Source of the DNA: Streptomyces sp. NRRL S-455 | Lineage (GTDB): Bacteria; Actinomycetota; Actinomycetes; Streptomycetales; Streptomycetaceae | Length of the DNA: 64,000 nucleotides | Direction: 5' to 3' | NCBI RefSeq assembly: GCF_000717875.1 | Contig: NZ_JOCT01000017.1 | Coordinates: 1-64,000, forward strand | Shown here: in pieces, positions 50,569-58,854 of the stretch | Layout: each line of letters starts with the position of its first letter | Position numbering within the stretch: the first letter of the stretch is position 1 | Made by a program: the position numbers and the translations under genes | The notes under the pieces: generated by a model | The model's database searches: none | Told to the model about the DNA's origin: nothing | Seen by the model: the letters and a program-made list of their open reading frames with translations, nothing else

Positions 50569-51130
50569 ACAGCCGCCGACGCCGGTCAAACTGGTCATCG
50601 CCGGCGGCTTCGGCGTCGGTAAGACCACGACCGTGGGCTCGATCTCCGAGATCCGGCCGCTCACCACGGAGGCCGCGATCACCGAGGTCGCGGCAGGAGT
50701 GGACGACCTCACCCACACCCCGGGCAAGACCACCACCACGGTCGCCATGGACTTCGGCTGCATCACCATCGACCCGACGCTCAAGCTGTACCTGTTCGGT
50801 ACCCCGGGCCAGGACCGGTTCGGCTTCATGTGGGACGACCTGGTCGAGGGAGCCCTCGGCGGCCTGGTGATCGTGGACACCCGCCGACTCGACGACTGCT
50901 ACGCGGCGGTGGACTACTTCGAGCACAAGGACGTCCCCTTCGCGGTCGCCGTCAACGCCTTCGACGGGGAGGTCGAGCACGACCTCGACGAGGTGCGGTG
51001 GGCACTGGACATCGCCGAGCATGTTCCGCTGATCGTCTTCGACGCGCGGAAGACGGGCTCGGTCCGCGATGCCTTGCTGGTCGTACTGGAAGTCGCCCTG
51101 GCTCGCGCGGAAGCCGCCGTGGCGCCCTGA
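50516..51130 (+). CDS. cvnD: Conservon GTPase, CvnD
   Basis: A 204-aa Ras-like/MglA-type GTPase. G1 is GGFGVGKTTTVGS, the effector region follows with KTTTTVAMDFGCI, G3 is FGTPGQDRF and the G4-like loop is AVNAFDG. It is the output switch of the conservon module (sensor CvnA, regulator CvnB, CvnC). The start at ATG 50516 lies inside cvnC. The 230 bp that follow, up to the convergent GH43 gene, show no gene. Confidence 0.93.
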   Translation: MVFVPSPTHGGHSVTPAEQPPTPVKLVIAGGFGVGKTTTVGSISEIRPLTTEAAITEVAAGVDDLTHTPGKTTTTVAMDFGCITIDPTLKLYLFGTPGQDRFGFMWDDLVEGALGGLVIVDTRRLDDCYAAVDYFEHKDVPFAVAVNAFDGEVEHDLDEVRWALDIAEHVPLIVFDARKTGSVRDALLVVLEVALARAEAAVAP

Positions 51131-51361
51131 ACGTGAACGCCGCCACCGTTCGGGCCCGTGGAACAGGGCGGTGCTTCGGGGGTCCGTCAGGCGCCGGATC
51201 GGGCGACCGGGGGACTGTGCTGCTGTCCGCCCGCAGGCGCCTGCGCAGAGCGTGCAGGGCGTCCCTCACCGGCCACGGTGGCGTCCGAGGACCGGGCGGC
51301 GACAACTCACTTGCCGCCGCCCGGCCCGTCCGCCGTGGGAGTCCACGCAGACGCGTGCGGT

Positions 51362-52873
51362 TCAGCGCGGGAGGGGCTCGTGGTCGAACCAGTCGAAGTG
51401 AACGGTGCCTGCCGCGGCGTAGAGACCGATGACGCGACCGGTGAAGCCGCCGGCGACCTCGGTCGACAGATAGCGGCCGTCGAGCGTCGCCAGCACGGTG
51501 AAGGTGCCGTCGGACTCCTCGACGCCGAAGGAGATGACGTCGGGCCCGGTTCCGGGTCCGTGCGGAGGCGGCGGGTCCGTGATCGTGAGGCCGAGGACCA
51601 CGGGCCCGGCGGGCACGGAGCGTTCGGCCACGACCGTGCCCAGGGAGCCCACGCGTGCGATCACCCGCACTTCCGTGCCGGACGCCTCGAGCGTGTAGTG
51701 GTGGCGCTCGTCGAGCCGGACGGCGAGTCCGCCGCGTCCTTCCGAGGGATCGACGAGCGTGCCGGCCCGGCAGGTGAGATGTTGCTGGCGGCGGCCGGTG
51801 AACACGACGTCGGGTTCGTCCAGGGAACTGCCCCGTGCACGGAGCGTCAGCCAGCCGGGGCGCTCCTTGGTGGTGCAGTGCTCGACAGGCCGGTCCCGGA
51901 GGGAGATCCAGGCCGGCCCGAGTTCGCTGAGGTCGAAGTCGTCGCGTCGTTGCTCGGCGGGGGCGGGGGAGAGCGGCCACGGGAGAGTGGCCGGGTCGGG
52001 GGCGACCTCTCCGACGACCGGCCAGTCGTCCACCCAGGTCACGGGGGCCAGGAAGGTCTCCCGGCCGAGCACGTGCCAGCCGGGGGTGCCGCCTCGTGGT
52101 CGTACGCCGAGCAGGACCATCCACCAGGAGCCGTCCGGGCCTTGGACCAGGTCGGCGTGGCCGGTGTTCTGCACGGGGTGGTCGGTGCTCCGGTGGGAGA
52201 GGATCGGATTGGCCGGGCACGGCTCGAACGGGCCGCTGGGCGTGCGGCCGCGAGCGATCGACACGCCGTGGCCGCGTTCGGTGCCGCCCTCGGCGATGAG
52301 CAGGTACCAGTAGGCGCCGATCCGGTAGAGGTGCGGCGCCTCCGGGGCTTTGGCGCCGGGAGTGCCGGACCACAGCTTGTGCGGTGTTCCGTACGTCTGT
52401 CCGGTGGACGGGTCGATACGGACCTGCGACACGCCGGCGACGGTGCACCAGCAGGTGCCGTTCTCGTCCCAGGCCAGGTCGGGATCGATGCCGGGCACGC
52501 CCGGCGCCGGGACGGGATCCGACCACGGTCCGGCGGGGTCGGTCGCCGTGACGATCAGGTTGCCGCCGCCCACCCTCACATTGGTGACGATCAGCCAGAA
52601 CCGGCCGTCGTGATGGCGCAGGGTGGGGGCGTAGACACCGCCGGAGGACGGCATGCCGGCCGGCAGACGCAACTGCTCCGGCCGGTCCAGGGCGTTGCCG
52701 ACCTGCGTCCAGTTCACCAGGTCACGGCTGTGGAAGAGCGGTACGCCGGGGAAGTACTCGAAGCTGGAGCAGGCGAGGTAGTAGTCCTCGCCGACCCGGC
52801 AGACGCTGGGGTCGGGGTGGAAGCCGGGGATCACGGGGGTGGCCACGTGGGCGGTCCGGTGCTGAAGGGGCAC
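51362..52873 (-). CDS. Glycoside hydrolase family 43 (beta-xylosidase/arabinofuranosidase-like)
   Basis: A 503-aa enzyme. The N-terminal five-bladed propeller begins IPGFHPDPSVCRVGEDYYLA, with the catalytic base Asp in FHPDPS, the pKa modulator in PGIDPDLAWDE and the acid Glu expected in APEAPHLYRIG. The C-terminal beta-sandwich (DUF1349/concanavalin-like, VRLDERHHYTLEASG and FDWFDHE at the end) is the usual GH43 accessory domain. No signal peptide is visible, so it should act inside the cell on imported xylo-oligosaccharides. GTG 52873 with AGGACAGAAGGG upstream. A LacI-type palindrome and a GAAACTTTC site lie upstream. Confidence 0.9.
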   Translation of the reverse strand: MPLQHRTAHVATPVIPGFHPDPSVCRVGEDYYLACSSFEYFPGVPLFHSRDLVNWTQVGNALDRPEQLRLPAGMPSSGGVYAPTLRHHDGRFWLIVTNVRVGGGNLIVTATDPAGPWSDPVPAPGVPGIDPDLAWDENGTCWCTVAGVSQVRIDPSTGQTYGTPHKLWSGTPGAKAPEAPHLYRIGAYWYLLIAEGGTERGHGVSIARGRTPSGPFEPCPANPILSHRSTDHPVQNTGHADLVQGPDGSWWMVLLGVRPRGGTPGWHVLGRETFLAPVTWVDDWPVVGEVAPDPATLPWPLSPAPAEQRRDDFDLSELGPAWISLRDRPVEHCTTKERPGWLTLRARGSSLDEPDVVFTGRRQQHLTCRAGTLVDPSEGRGGLAVRLDERHHYTLEASGTEVRVIARVGSLGTVVAERSVPAGPVVLGLTITDPPPPHGPGTGPDVISFGVEESDGTFTVLATLDGRYLSTEVAGGFTGRVIGLYAAAGTVHFDWFDHEPLPR

Positions 52874-53079
52874 CCCTTCTGTCCTTTCGTCGAATTGAGC
52901 CGCCGGACGGCAGCTCAGGGAGTCATGGCCTGCCCGGTACCGCGCGGCGGCGGGCGGCGGTTCGTGCGCGAGTGCACGGCTGAGCAGGTCGTGAGCGGGG
53001 TCCCGCAGAGGCACGGCGTCGGCGCCGTGGTCGATCAGGACGTTCGGCGGCGGCCCTTCCCTGAGGAGAGCTGAGTGTC

Positions 53080-53215
53080 GAAGCGCTTCACTCCGCAAGT
53101 GAAGGTAACGGACGCGTTTCTCGCGGAACAAGAGGCGTGGCAGCCGGAAACTTTCGCTGCTCGCGTCGTTGGCAGACCGTCAGAACGCCACACCGTCGAT
53201 ACGCTTCGACACTCG
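53080..53215. promoter_or_regulatory. Operator cluster upstream of the GH43 gene
   Basis: GAAGCGCTTC (53080-53089) is a perfect palindrome of the LacI/GalR type, with CG in its centre. GAAACTTTC (53147-53155) resembles the GAAA-N-TTTC element reported in Streptomyces xylanolytic promoters. GTCGATACGCTTCGAC (about 53197-53212) has matching GTCGA/TCGAC arms. They lie about 205-340 bp upstream of the GH43 start. No regulator gene is adjacent. Confidence 0.5.
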
Positions 53216-53245
53216 GGTGTGCTCGTCCATTTCCGGCGCGCCCGC

Positions 53246-54529
53246 TCACCGCCGCAGCGGTGCGTGAGCCGTTTCCGGCAGGCGCAGATACACGATCGAC
53301 GACAGCAGACAGAGCACCGCCACGTACCACGGGAACAGACCCGAGTGCCCCAGCTCCTTGAACAGGGTGCCGACGTACGGAGCCGTGCCGCCGAACAGCG
53401 CGACCGTCAGCGAGTACGGGAAGCCGATGCCGGCCGCGCGGACCCGGGGCGGGAAGACCTCCGCGTTCACGGCCGCGCTGATCGAGGTGAAGCCCGTCAG
53501 CAGCACCATGCCCGCGCAACTCACGAGCAACAGCACGGCGAACGAGTCGCGCAGGGTGTGCAGCAGGGGCACCGTGAGCAGGGCGAAGCCCAGGCCGAAG
53601 AAGAGGAGCAGGGGGCGGCGGCCGAAGCGGTCCGAGAGCAGGCCGCCGAGCGGCTGCAGCAGGGCGAAGAAGGCCAGTGAGATCGTGCCCGCGAGCAGCG
53701 CGTCCGACTTCTCGATGCCCGCGTTGAGTTCGGCGTACGTCGGCAGGTACGACGTCCACGTGTAGTACGCGATGGTGCCGCCCGCCGTGATGCCGCAGAT
53801 GAGGAGCGACTCGCGCGGATGCCGGCGCAGCGCCTCGAACAGGCCCGGGCGCGGTGCCTGCCGCTGCTCCGCGCTGCGGGTCTCCTGCGCGCCCTGCCGG
53901 ATCCAGAAGCCGACCAGGCTCAGCACGGCCCCGAGCACGAACGGGACCCGCCAGCCCCAGCCGTTCATCTGCCCGTCGCTCAGGGTGTCCACCAGCAGGG
54001 TCGCTGTGCCGGAGGCGACGAGCTGCCCCACGGTCGTCGACACGTACTGGAAGCTGGAGAACAACCCGCGCCGGCCGGGGCCCGCCGACTCGACCAGGAA
54101 CGTCGTCGAGGCCGCGAACTCGCCGCCCACGGACAGGCCCTGCAGCAGTCGCGCGAGGACGAGGATCACCGGCGCGAGCACACCCACCGCCGCGTAGGTG
54201 GGGGTCAGCCCGACCAGCAGGCTGCTGCCGCCCATCAACAGGATGGTGACGGTCAGCGCGGCCCGCCGCCCGTGCCGGTCCGCGACCGCGCCCATCAGCA
54301 GCCCGCCCACCGGCCGCATGAAGAAGCCCACCGCGAACACCGCGAACGTCGACAGCAGCGGCACCAGCGAGTTGTCCGCGCTCTTCGGGAAGACCTGGTC
54401 GGCGATGTAGGTGGCCAGAAACGTGTAGGCGTACCAGTCGTACCACTCCACCGCGTTGCCCACCGAGGCGGCGAGGAGCTGGCGAACGGGCCGTTTCGTC
54501 GGCGGGGAGGCCGTCTGCGTCTCTGTCAC
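53246..54529 (-). CDS. MFS transporter, metabolite:H+ symporter (MHS) family
   Basis: A 427-aa, 12-segment major facilitator protein. The first loop motif GNAVEWYDWYAYTFLATYIA, the GAVADRHGRRAALT motif between helices 2 and 3, and LARLLQGLSVGGEFAASTTF on helix 5 mark the MHS subfamily (KgtP, ProP, ShiA). These import organic acids or osmolytes with protons. Start GTG 54529 with GGTGAGGGG upstream. The gene is convergent to nothing and divergent from the phospholipase gene, so the intergenic 170 bp holds both promoters. Substrate unknown. Confidence 0.9.
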   Translation of the reverse strand: MTETQTASPPTKRPVRQLLAASVGNAVEWYDWYAYTFLATYIADQVFPKSADNSLVPLLSTFAVFAVGFFMRPVGGLLMGAVADRHGRRAALTVTILLMGGSSLLVGLTPTYAAVGVLAPVILVLARLLQGLSVGGEFAASTTFLVESAGPGRRGLFSSFQYVSTTVGQLVASGTATLLVDTLSDGQMNGWGWRVPFVLGAVLSLVGFWIRQGAQETRSAEQRQAPRPGLFEALRRHPRESLLICGITAGGTIAYYTWTSYLPTYAELNAGIEKSDALLAGTISLAFFALLQPLGGLLSDRFGRRPLLLFFGLGFALLTVPLLHTLRDSFAVLLLVSCAGMVLLTGFTSISAAVNAEVFPPRVRAAGIGFPYSLTVALFGGTAPYVGTLFKELGHSGLFPWYVAVLCLLSSIVYLRLPETAHAPLRR

Positions 54530-54698
54530 GCCCCTCACCCTCCCCTGTCGCGGCCCGGGCACACCTGCCGTACCGGCGACTTTCACATGAGTGTCACGCG
54601 CCCCTTCCTTGACGTTTGGTGTCCCTGAAACACTCCTTCCGCGCAGATTCCGTCATCTTCCGGCCATCCCGCACCTCACGATGAGAGGTCTGTCCTTC

Positions 54699-56750
54699 AT
54701 GTCCGAAGTCAACCGGCGCCGCTTCCTCAAACTCGCGGGCGCCACCACGGCCTTCAGCGCGCTGTCCGCCAGCATCCAGCGCGCGGCCGCGCTTCCGGCG
54801 AACCACCGCACGGGGTCGATCGAGGACGTCGAGCACATCGTCGTCCTCATGCAGGAGAACCGTTCCTTCGACCACTACTTCGGCACCCTGAGAGGCGTCC
54901 GCGGCTTCGGCGATCCCCGCCCGGTCACCCTCGACAACGGCAAACCGGTCTGGCACCAGGAGAAGGACGGCAAGGAGATCCTGCCGTTCCACCCGGACGC
55001 CGACGACCTCGGCATGCAGTTCCTGGAGGGGCTGCCGCACTCCTGGCCCGACGGCCACCAGGCCTACAACGGCGGCAAGTACGACAAGTGGGTGCCCGCC
55101 AAGGGCACGACCACCATGGCCTACCTGACGCGCGAGGACATTCCCTTCCACTACGCCCTCGCCGACGCCTTCACCGTCTGCGACGCCTACCACTGCTCGT
55201 TCATCGGCTCCACGGACCCCAACCGCTACTACATGTGGTCCGGATACACCGGCAACGACGGCACCGGCGGCGGCCCCGTCCTCGGCAACGACGAACTCGG
55301 TTACGGCTGGACGACCTACCCCGAGCGCCTGGAGCGGGCCGGCGTCTCCTGGAAGATCTACCAGGACATCGGCGACGGCCTCGACGCGAAGGGCTCCTGG
55401 GGCTGGATCGAGGACGCCTACCGCGGCAACTACGGCGACAACTCCCTGCTCTACTTCAACAAGTACCGCGACGCCCAGCCAGGAGACCCCTGGTACGACA
55501 AGGCCCGCACCGGCACGAACGTCAAGGCCGGAGACGGCTACTTCGACCTGCTGCGCGCCGACGTCAAGGCGGGCAAGCTCCCGCAGATCTCCTGGATCGC
55601 CGCCCCCGAGGCCTTCTCCGAGCACTCCAACTGGCCCTCCAACTACGGCGCCTGGTACATCGCCCAGGTCCTGGACGCCCTCACCTCCAACCCGGAGGTC
55701 TGGTCGAAGACCGCCCTGTTCATCACCTACGACGAGAACGACGGCTTCTTCGACCACGTCGTACCGCCGCTGCCGCCGAAGGACGCCTCCCGCGGCCGGT
55801 CCACCGTCGACGTCTCCCTCGACCTCTTCCCCGGCGACAGCAAGAACACGGCCGGCCCGTACGGCCTCGGCCCGCGCGTGCCGATGCTGGTCGTCTCGCC
55901 GTGGAGCAAGGGCGGCTACGTCTGCTCCGAGACCCTCGACCACACCTCGATCCTGCGGTTCATGGAACGCCGCTTCGGCGTGCGCGAGACCAACATCTCG
56001 CCGTGGCGCCGGGCCGTCTGCGGTGACCTGACGGCCGCGTTCGACTTCTCCCGCAGGGACACGCGCCCGGCGCCGCTGCCCGGCACCGACGAGTACGAGC
56101 CGCAGGACCGCGAGCGCCACCCCGACTACAAGCCGACTCCGCCCACCGACCCGCGCATGCCCCGGCAGGAACCCGGCCTGCGCCGCTCCCGGCCGCTGAA
56201 GTACGCCCCGCACGTGGACGCCTCGGTCGACGCGGCGGCCGGGAAACTCACGCTCACCTTCGCCTCCGGGCCGAAGGCGGGCGGTGCCTTCCACGTCACC
56301 TCCGGCAACCGCGCCGACGGCCCCTGGATGTACACCACCGAGGCCGGCAAGACCCTCTCCGACACCTGGAACTCGGCGTACTCGGCGGGCTCGTACGACC
56401 TGACCGTGCACGGCCCCAACGGCTTCGTGCGGATCTTCAAGGGTTCGAACAGGACGGCCGGCTGCGAGGTCACCGCACGTCACACCGGCGACGACATCGA
56501 GCTGGTCTTCACCCACAAGGGCTCCGGCACCGCGCGGCTGAAGCTCACCGACGGCTACGGCGGCCGGCCCTCGACCGTCACCGTCCGCCCGGGCGCCACC
56601 GTACGGCGCACCGTCGATCTCGCCGCCAGCCGCCGCTGGTACGACCTGACCGTCACGGCGGAGGGCGACAAGGCCTTCCTGCGGCGGTTCGCGGGCCATG
56701 TCGAGAACGGCCGGCCGGGGGTGAGCGACCCGGCGATCATCACCGGCTAG
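54699..56750 (+). CDS. Phosphocholine-specific phospholipase C, Tat-exported
   Basis: A 683-aa extracellular phosphoesterase. The Tat signal is NRRRFLKLAGATTAFSALSA; the phosphoesterase domain has MQENRSFDHYFGTLRGVRGF, GSTDPNRYYMWSGYTGND and DENDGFFDHVVPP, matching the PC-PLC/acid phosphatase family. Two C-terminal domains of the DUF756 type follow (GAFHVTSGNRADGPWMYTTE, and RLKLTDGYGGRPSTVTVRPG). It hydrolyses phosphatidylcholine or sphingomyelin and helps obtain phosphate. ATG 54699 with GAGAGG 10 nt upstream is preferred to upstream in-frame starts. I did not find a clear PHO box. Confidence 0.93.
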   Translation: MSEVNRRRFLKLAGATTAFSALSASIQRAAALPANHRTGSIEDVEHIVVLMQENRSFDHYFGTLRGVRGFGDPRPVTLDNGKPVWHQEKDGKEILPFHPDADDLGMQFLEGLPHSWPDGHQAYNGGKYDKWVPAKGTTTMAYLTREDIPFHYALADAFTVCDAYHCSFIGSTDPNRYYMWSGYTGNDGTGGGPVLGNDELGYGWTTYPERLERAGVSWKIYQDIGDGLDAKGSWGWIEDAYRGNYGDNSLLYFNKYRDAQPGDPWYDKARTGTNVKAGDGYFDLLRADVKAGKLPQISWIAAPEAFSEHSNWPSNYGAWYIAQVLDALTSNPEVWSKTALFITYDENDGFFDHVVPPLPPKDASRGRSTVDVSLDLFPGDSKNTAGPYGLGPRVPMLVVSPWSKGGYVCSETLDHTSILRFMERRFGVRETNISPWRRAVCGDLTAAFDFSRRDTRPAPLPGTDEYEPQDRERHPDYKPTPPTDPRMPRQEPGLRRSRPLKYAPHVDASVDAAAGKLTLTFASGPKAGGAFHVTSGNRADGPWMYTTEAGKTLSDTWNSAYSAGSYDLTVHGPNGFVRIFKGSNRTAGCEVTARHTGDDIELVFTHKGSGTARLKLTDGYGGRPSTVTVRPGATVRRTVDLAASRRWYDLTVTAEGDKAFLRRFAGHVENGRPGVSDPAIITG

Positions 56751-56760
56751 CGGTGGTCAG

Positions 56761-56788
56761 GTGCCCCGGATGGGTGCGGCCGGGGCAC
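56761..56788 (+). terminator. Strong stem-loop after the phospholipase gene
   Basis: GTGCCCCGG and CCGGGGCAC form a perfect 9-bp stem with a 10-nt loop, 10 nt after the stop codon. The 335 bp from here to the end of the DUF2510 gene contain no feature I can support. Confidence 0.75.
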
Positions 56789-57123
56789 ACAGGCCGGTTC
56801 GGCTGTTGCCGAGCCGAGCCGGGCTCTGGGGGCAGGAGGGCCGCCACCGGCTGGTCGTCGTTCACCGGTGCGTGTGCCGACGCGTCGGCGGGCTGTGAGC
56901 GGCTGAGCGGTACCACGCCCCAGGACGCCGGACCCGCCCCGGCGGGCGCGGCGGCACGCCCGCCGGGCCGTCCTGGAAACGTTCGCCCAGCAGCGGCATG
57001 CCGGTCACCGCGGCGGCCAGTCGCCTCCCGCTCCCCGGCGCGGGCACGCCGCGGCTGCTCGGCTGCGGCGCGCGGGCGGGGGCGCCCCATCCGGCCGACC
57101 GCTGTCCGACGGGTTGTTGCCGG

Positions 57124-58476
57124 TCAGACGTCCTGGCCCTTGCCGCCGCCCGTCGACACCTTGATGCCCTTGGTGATCTCGTCCAGGACGGACTCCTTCT
57201 GGTCGGCGTCCACGCCGAAGCGGACGACGACCATCTGCCGCGGGTTCGCGGGGGAGGGGAACGCGAGCGACTCCACGATGCCGTCGACGCCCTTGTTCGT
57301 GACGGCCCTCCAGCGGACCAGATAGCCCTTCTGTCCGGCCACGGTCACGGCCTTCGAGGCGAGCACGTCGTGCGAGGTGATTCCGCCGTAGGACTTGCCG
57401 CCGTAGGACTCCTTGGCGTTCGCCGCGATGTCCGCCTTCGCGACCTCCTCGGCGGTGCCGCCCTTGGTGCCGAGGAGCAGGGCCGGTGCCGAGTAGGCGC
57501 CGCCCTTCGTGCAGGTCGAGGAGGTGTCGCCGGGGCACTTGTAGGAGTCGTCGGACGTCACCTGCGCGCCGGCCGTTCCCTCCTGGCCGTACCAGCCCTC
57601 GGGGATCGGCAGACTGATGCCGGAGGCCGCGTCGGTCACCGAGCCGCTCCTGATCTTCGGCGGCTCGGACTGCTCGGGCGACGGGCTCTGCCCACCGGAC
57701 CCGCCGGATCCCCCGGATCCACCTGAACCTCCGGACCCCCCGGAGCCGCCCGGTGCCCCGAACGGCCCGCCGGGGCCTCCGGATCCGCCAGGGCCGCCCG
57801 GTCCCTGCGAGGTCGCCGAACCGCCGCTCCCACCGCCGTTGTCCGTCAGCGCGTAGACCCCGACACCGATGCTGGCCAGCACCACGACGGCAGCCGCCAC
57901 GGCGGCCCCGACGCGCAGCCGTCGGCCGGGGGCGGCCGGAGGTGCGGATGGGTAGGCGGGATAGGTGGGATAGGCAGGATGGGCGGCATATGTGGGATGC
58001 CCGGCGGCGCCCGCATGTCCTATGACACCCGATTGTCCCGGTCCGCCTGGTTGTTCGGCGGTGCCCCACTGTCCGGCCCTTCCCGGTTCTCCGGCGGTTC
58101 CGGCAGGTCCGGCTACGCCCGGTTGTCCGGCTGCACCTGGTTGTCCGGGTCCGCCCGGTTGTCCGGTAGCGCCTGGTTCCCCGGCCCTTCCCGGTCCTCC
58201 GGCGGCGCTGGAGTGCCCGACGTCTCCCGGGGCCCCGGCGTCGGCGGCTTGCCCGGCCGTCCCCCGGTCACCGGCGGCAGCAGGCCCTCCGTCGGAAGCC
58301 GGATGCTCCGGTGCCTCGGCGGGCGACGGCTCTGCCGGGGGAGTCCAGGCCGTGGCCGGTTCCGCCGGGCGGATGCGGTCCGTCCAGGCCTTGCCGTCCC
58401 ACCAGCGTACGGTGGCGGGCCCGTCACTTGTCTGTCCGGGGTCGGGGTACCACCCGGGGGGAGTCTCCTGCGTCAT
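57124..58476 (-). CDS. DUF2510 membrane protein with collagen-like linker
   Basis: A 450-aa protein. The N-terminal DUF2510 domain is GWYPDPGQTSDGPATVRWWD, then a ~100-residue stretch in which Gly recurs every third position (collagen-like), a Tyr/Pro-rich segment, one membrane helix (VGAAVAAAVVVLASIGVGVY), a Gly/Ser-rich linker of GGSGGS repeats and a C-terminal globular domain of about 165 residues (LPIPEGWYGQEGTAGAQVTS). The topology suggests a cytoplasmic DUF2510 and collagen-like part, and an extracellular C-terminal domain. Function unknown. Confidence 0.85.
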   Translation of the reverse strand: MTQETPPGWYPDPGQTSDGPATVRWWDGKAWTDRIRPAEPATAWTPPAEPSPAEAPEHPASDGGPAAAGDRGTAGQAADAGAPGDVGHSSAAGGPGRAGEPGATGQPGGPGQPGAAGQPGVAGPAGTAGEPGRAGQWGTAEQPGGPGQSGVIGHAGAAGHPTYAAHPAYPTYPAYPSAPPAAPGRRLRVGAAVAAAVVVLASIGVGVYALTDNGGGSGGSATSQGPGGPGGSGGPGGPFGAPGGSGGSGGSGGSGGSGGSGGQSPSPEQSEPPKIRSGSVTDAASGISLPIPEGWYGQEGTAGAQVTSDDSYKCPGDTSSTCTKGGAYSAPALLLGTKGGTAEEVAKADIAANAKESYGGKSYGGITSHDVLASKAVTVAGQKGYLVRWRAVTNKGVDGIVESLAFPSPANPRQMVVVRFGVDADQKESVLDEITKGIKVSTGGGKGQDV

Positions 58477-58854
58477 GCCCCCACCGTATGAGGCGTGCGT
58501 GAAAGGGGCATGAGAGGAGTCGGATCCGACGCGGCCGCGGGAAAGTCAGCGGCGGCATCACGAACCGCGCCGCGATGATCGTCGCGGTGCGGCCGTAGAC
58601 GCCTGACTCGTACCACACGGTGAGATCACTCATCGGCCCGCCTCCAGAGCCCGGCGGCCATGCCCGCGAGTCCTGGATTCGGTGATAGAACGTCACCTGC
58701 CTTGTCGCCACGCGCTGTTGGCGTGAAAACGACCGGTGCCGCACCCGGTGTCATCCGTCACGGCAACTGGTGCCAGGTCCGCCCTCCATTCAGGCGGAAG
58801 GGGGACTACGCTCGATGTCGGTACGTCGTTCGGGCGACTTGGGGAGGTAGCGGG
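58477..58854. other. Divergent intergenic region
   Basis: This 378-bp region lies between the divergently transcribed DUF2510 and LAL-type ATPase genes. I see no clear promoter pair, RNA structure or coding region that I can support. A minus-strand ORF overlapping the DUF2510 start was considered and rejected. Confidence 0.5.

Noticed and set aside
54594..56699. 701-codon minus-strand frame opposite the phospholipase C gene.
   Set aside because: The plus strand encodes a full Tat-exported phospholipase; the opposite frame has low-complexity Gly/Val/Asp sequence only.
58424..58744. Minus-strand ORF of about 100 codons overlapping the DUF2510 gene start.
   Set aside because: It overlaps a well-supported gene on the same strand in another frame and has no recognisable domain.
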